Below, in pieces: positions 41,044-43,299 of a stretch of DNA of 43,299 nt (its first letter is position 1; every line of letters starts with the position of its first letter). The stretch spans positions 1 to 43,299 of the forward strand of contig JAKVAQ010000040.1 of the NCBI GenBank assembly GCA_022447665.1, written 5' to 3'. The stretch is from Crocinitomicaceae bacterium (GTDB taxonomy: Bacteria; Bacteroidota; Bacteroidia; Flavobacteriales_D; Crocinitomicaceae). The notes beneath the pieces are model-generated. The model was given only the letters and a program-made list of their open reading frames with translations, was not told the DNA's origin and ran no database searches. The translations under genes were made by a program, and so were the position numbers.

Positions 41044-41958
41044 ATGAAAGAATTATTTGTTTTAAGTGCTATAGTTTTAGGGTTTGGATTGGTTTCTTGT
41101 GATAAGATTTCAAATCCAGTTATTGTTCAAACTACGTTAGATACGTCTTTGTATCCGGGTAATTTTGCTGGAACTTATGTGTTTCCAACATTTGGGCCAA
41201 ATACAAATACTCAAAAAAATGTAATGTTAGAGGATTTTACGGGACATAAATGTACGTTCTGTCCTCCTGCGGCTACAGAAGCAGCCAATATTGAAGATGC
41301 TAATGCAGGAAGAGTATTTGTGGTTTCAATTCATGGAGGAGCTTCTAATTCAGGAATTACGGATTTCCAAGTAAGTTTCCCAGGTACTTCAAAGTATTAT
41401 ACAGACCATACGACTCCAGAGACAAGAGAAATATCTTCAAACTTTTTTCAAATGGGAGTTGGATTTAGTTCAAATCCTCAGGGAATGGTGAATAGAATTA
41501 CTAAAGACGGTGCTATGTTCACAAATGCAGGTAATTGGGCTCCATGGACGGCAGAAGAATTAGATGCTGAATTGCAAGTGAACATTCAAGCAGTTGCTAA
41601 CTATTACCCTTCTACAGGTGGTGTATTTATCCATACAGAAACTGAATTTATGGAGGATATTGATGGCGAATATAATATTGTGATTTACGCCATTGAAAAT
41701 AAAAGAATAGACTGGCAATTAGATGGTGGGGTAGACATCGAGAACTACGAGCACCATAATGTTTTAATTGGTTGTGTATTTGGGGAAGCCTTCGGTAGAT
41801 TGGTGACTTCTGGATCTATTCAAGCTGGTACTAAGATCGAACAAGAGTTCACTTATGAAGTTCCTGACGGATTAACCAATGATGACATGCACTTTATCGT
41901 TTTCGTATACGACAAAGCGACATTCGAAGTAATGCAAGCAATAAAGCTTGAGTTCTAA
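41044..41958 (+). CDS. Omp28-related outer-membrane lipoprotein with CxxC motif
   Basis: The 304-residue protein has a lipoprotein signal peptide (MKELFVLSAIVLGFGLVSC, lipobox LVSC with C19). The mature part begins with a spacer and then an Omp28-like thioredoxin-type domain: VMLEDFTGHKCTFCPPAATEA (about 60-80), with the CTFC redox-type motif. The rest is beta-rich with no T9SS sorting domain. Omp28-family proteins are surface or periplasmic lipoproteins of Bacteroidota. The domain resembles the CPPC-containing part of the secreted protein at 36800. Its stop codon overlaps the convergent glycyl-tRNA synthetase stop by 4 nt (41955-41958), leaving no room for a separate terminator. Confidence 0.82.
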   Translation: MKELFVLSAIVLGFGLVSCDKISNPVIVQTTLDTSLYPGNFAGTYVFPTFGPNTNTQKNVMLEDFTGHKCTFCPPAATEAANIEDANAGRVFVVSIHGGASNSGITDFQVSFPGTSKYYTDHTTPETREISSNFFQMGVGFSSNPQGMVNRITKDGAMFTNAGNWAPWTAEELDAELQVNIQAVANYYPSTGGVFIHTETEFMEDIDGEYNIVIYAIENKRIDWQLDGGVDIENYEHHNVLIGCVFGEAFGRLVTSGSIQAGTKIEQEFTYEVPDGLTNDDMHFIVFVYDKATFEVMQAIKLEF

Positions 41959-43299
41959 GAGAACAAAGTCTTTATATTTACCTTTTTATATATTATTGAT
42001 TGAAGCTCGGCAATAGCAACACGCTCTTGCTCCATAGAATCTCTATCTCTAATTGTAACAGTATTATCTTCTAAAGTCTGATGATCTACCGTTATTGAGT
42101 AAGGTGTTCCAATGGCGTCTTGTCTTCTATAACGTTTACCAATAGAATCCTTTTCATCATACTGAAGATTGAAATCGAACTTTAATTCGTCAATAATTGC
42201 TCTTGCCTTCTCAGGTAAGCCATCCTTTTTAGTCAATGGAAGAACCGCGGCCTTATAAGGTGCAAGTGCAGAAGGAATATTTAGTACTGTTCTTTCAGAT
42301 CCATCTTCTAGTTTCTCAACTTGATAAGAGTTACAAAGTACGGACAAAAACATTCTATCCAGTCCTATTGAGGTTTCGACCACATAAGGAATATATGAGT
42401 CATTGATTTCAGGATCAAAGTAACGTAACTTTTTGCCTGAATGCTCTTCATGTTGTTTTAAATCAAAATCAGTTCTAGAGTGAATGCCCTCTAGTTCTTT
42501 GAATCCCATTGGGAAATTAAACTCAATATCACATGCCGCATTTGCATAATGAGCAAGCTTAATATGGTCGTGAATTCTATAATTGTCGTTGGAGAAACCT
42601 AATGCTGCATGCCATTTTAAGCGGTATTCTTTCCAGTATTCATACCATTTCATTTCCTCACCCGGTTTTACAAAAAACTGCATTTCCATCTGCTCAAATT
42701 CACGCATTCTAAAGATGAATTGACGAGCAACAATCTCGTTTCTAAAAGCTTTACCAATTTGGGCAATTCCAAATGGAATTTTCATTCTACCAGACTTTTG
42801 TACATTCAAGTAGTTCACAAAGATTCCTTGTGCAGTTTCAGGTCGTAAATAAATCTTTGCTGATTCACCGCTAACAGAGCCTAGTTCAGTAGAGAACATA
42901 AGGTTAAATTGCTTTACATCTGTCCAGTTTTTGGAACCGGATAAAGGACATGCAATTCCTAATTCTTCAATTAATGCTTTAAGATCATCGAGTTTTTCGT
43001 TTTCTAATGCGTCACGCATGCTGTCCTCAATCTTAGAAATTTCTTCCTCTCGTCTAAGAACATTAGGATTCGTGGCTCTAAATTCTTCTTCGTTAAACGC
43101 ATCCCCAAACCTCTTTTGTGCTTTAGCAATGTCTTTATTGATTTTTGCCCTAATCTTCTTTTCAATATGCTCTTCAATCAATACATCTGCACGGTATCTT
43201 TTTTTAGAGTCTTTATTGTCGATTAAAGGATCATTGAAGGCATCTACATGTCCTGAAGCTTTCCATGTTTCTGGAGCCATGAAAATAGCTGCATCAAGC
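41955..43299 (-). CDS. glyS: Glycine-tRNA ligase, partial (5' end outside window)
   Basis: The frame is open at the right edge: upstream of the first in-window Met it reads LDAAIF before MAPETWKASGHVDAFNDPLID, an internal segment of the homodimeric class II glycyl-tRNA synthetase, so about 70 N-terminal residues are missing. Visible class II motifs are YLRPETAQGIFVNYL (motif 2 region), FRNEIVARQFIFRMREFEQMEMQFFV and the motif 3 GLDRMFL, with the C-terminal anticodon-binding domain from about LPLTKKDG to the end. It attaches glycine to tRNA-Gly. The 3' end overlaps the Omp28 gene tail to tail. Confidence 0.95.
   Translation of the reverse strand, partial: LDAAIFMAPETWKASGHVDAFNDPLIDNKDSKKRYRADVLIEEHIEKKIRAKINKDIAKAQKRFGDAFNEEEFRATNPNVLRREEEISKIEDSMRDALENEKLDDLKALIEELGIACPLSGSKNWTDVKQFNLMFSTELGSVSGESAKIYLRPETAQGIFVNYLNVQKSGRMKIPFGIAQIGKAFRNEIVARQFIFRMREFEQMEMQFFVKPGEEMKWYEYWKEYRLKWHAALGFSNDNYRIHDHIKLAHYANAACDIEFNFPMGFKELEGIHSRTDFDLKQHEEHSGKKLRYFDPEINDSYIPYVVETSIGLDRMFLSVLCNSYQVEKLEDGSERTVLNIPSALAPYKAAVLPLTKKDGLPEKARAIIDELKFDFNLQYDEKDSIGKRYRRQDAIGTPYSITVDHQTLEDNTVTIRDRDSMEQERVAIAELQSIIYKKVNIKTLFS

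Noticed and set aside
1-43299. CRISPR arrays, insertion sequences, prophage genes
   Set aside because: No regularly spaced direct repeats with unique spacers, no transposase and no phage structural gene were found; the only recombinase is the integron-type one.

Overview
The window is an AT-rich chromosomal segment from a member of the Bacteroidota, most likely the order Flavobacteriales. The evidence is a full-length SprA (type IX secretion translocon), several secreted proteins with type A T9SS C-terminal sorting domains, Bacteroidota-type TAnnTTTG promoter boxes, and a malic enzyme-ruvA-sprA gene order. Nearly everything between 4 kb and 35 kb is on the minus strand.

Region 1 (1-3370) is the most unusual part: a chromosomal integron. 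A tyrosine recombinase gene (2537-3370, plus) diverges from an array of at least four gene cassettes on the minus strand, each with one ORF near its 5' end. Three attC-like palindromic sites lie between the cassettes (2035-2086, 1280-1412, 361-490). For each of the three complete cassettes, the R'' core of its own attC is an exact reverse complement of that cassette's own first bases (7/7, 10/10 and 10/10). This is the signature left by excision and integration of circular cassettes. The integrase has the IntI-like C-terminus (SPLD) but not the extra segment seen in classical IntI. Cassette cargo is a CPBP membrane protease, a small membrane protein with a broken or slippery start, a small unknown protein and a partial acyltransferase-like protein.

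Region 2 (3371-3962) holds tRNA-Arg(TCG) and a CAT-anticodon tRNA. Partial copies of tRNA ends surround them, including a 59-bp tandem repeat built on the 5' end of tRNA-Arg.

Region 3 (4058-19583) is a Wzx/Wzy-type exopolysaccharide locus in three transcription blocks: [unknown, receiver, Wza-like, Wzc-like, Wzx, GT4, Wzy], [APH/nucleotidyltransferase/P-loop fusion, GT4, GT4] and [DUF1972-GT4, WecA-like, membrane-anchored receiver]. Just upstream (19712-24286) is a three-gene nitric-oxide signalling operon: NtrC-type sigma-54 activator, H-NOX haem sensor and hybrid histidine kinase with an Hpt domain. A palindrome WTTCCC-N5-GGGAAW, exact or degenerate, lies in front of each EPS block and in front of the activator gene. 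This suggests that NO sensing directly controls polysaccharide synthesis.

Region 4 (24370-35033) is the operon maeB-ruvA-sprA-GNAT acetyltransferase. Region 5 (35123-43299) contains a Sir2 deacylase, two T9SS-secreted proteins transcribed divergently, a TlpA-like thioredoxin, a DUF6029-like outer-membrane protein, an Omp28-like lipoprotein and the 3' part of glycyl-tRNA synthetase.

The calls come from reading the sequence only; no database search was possible.
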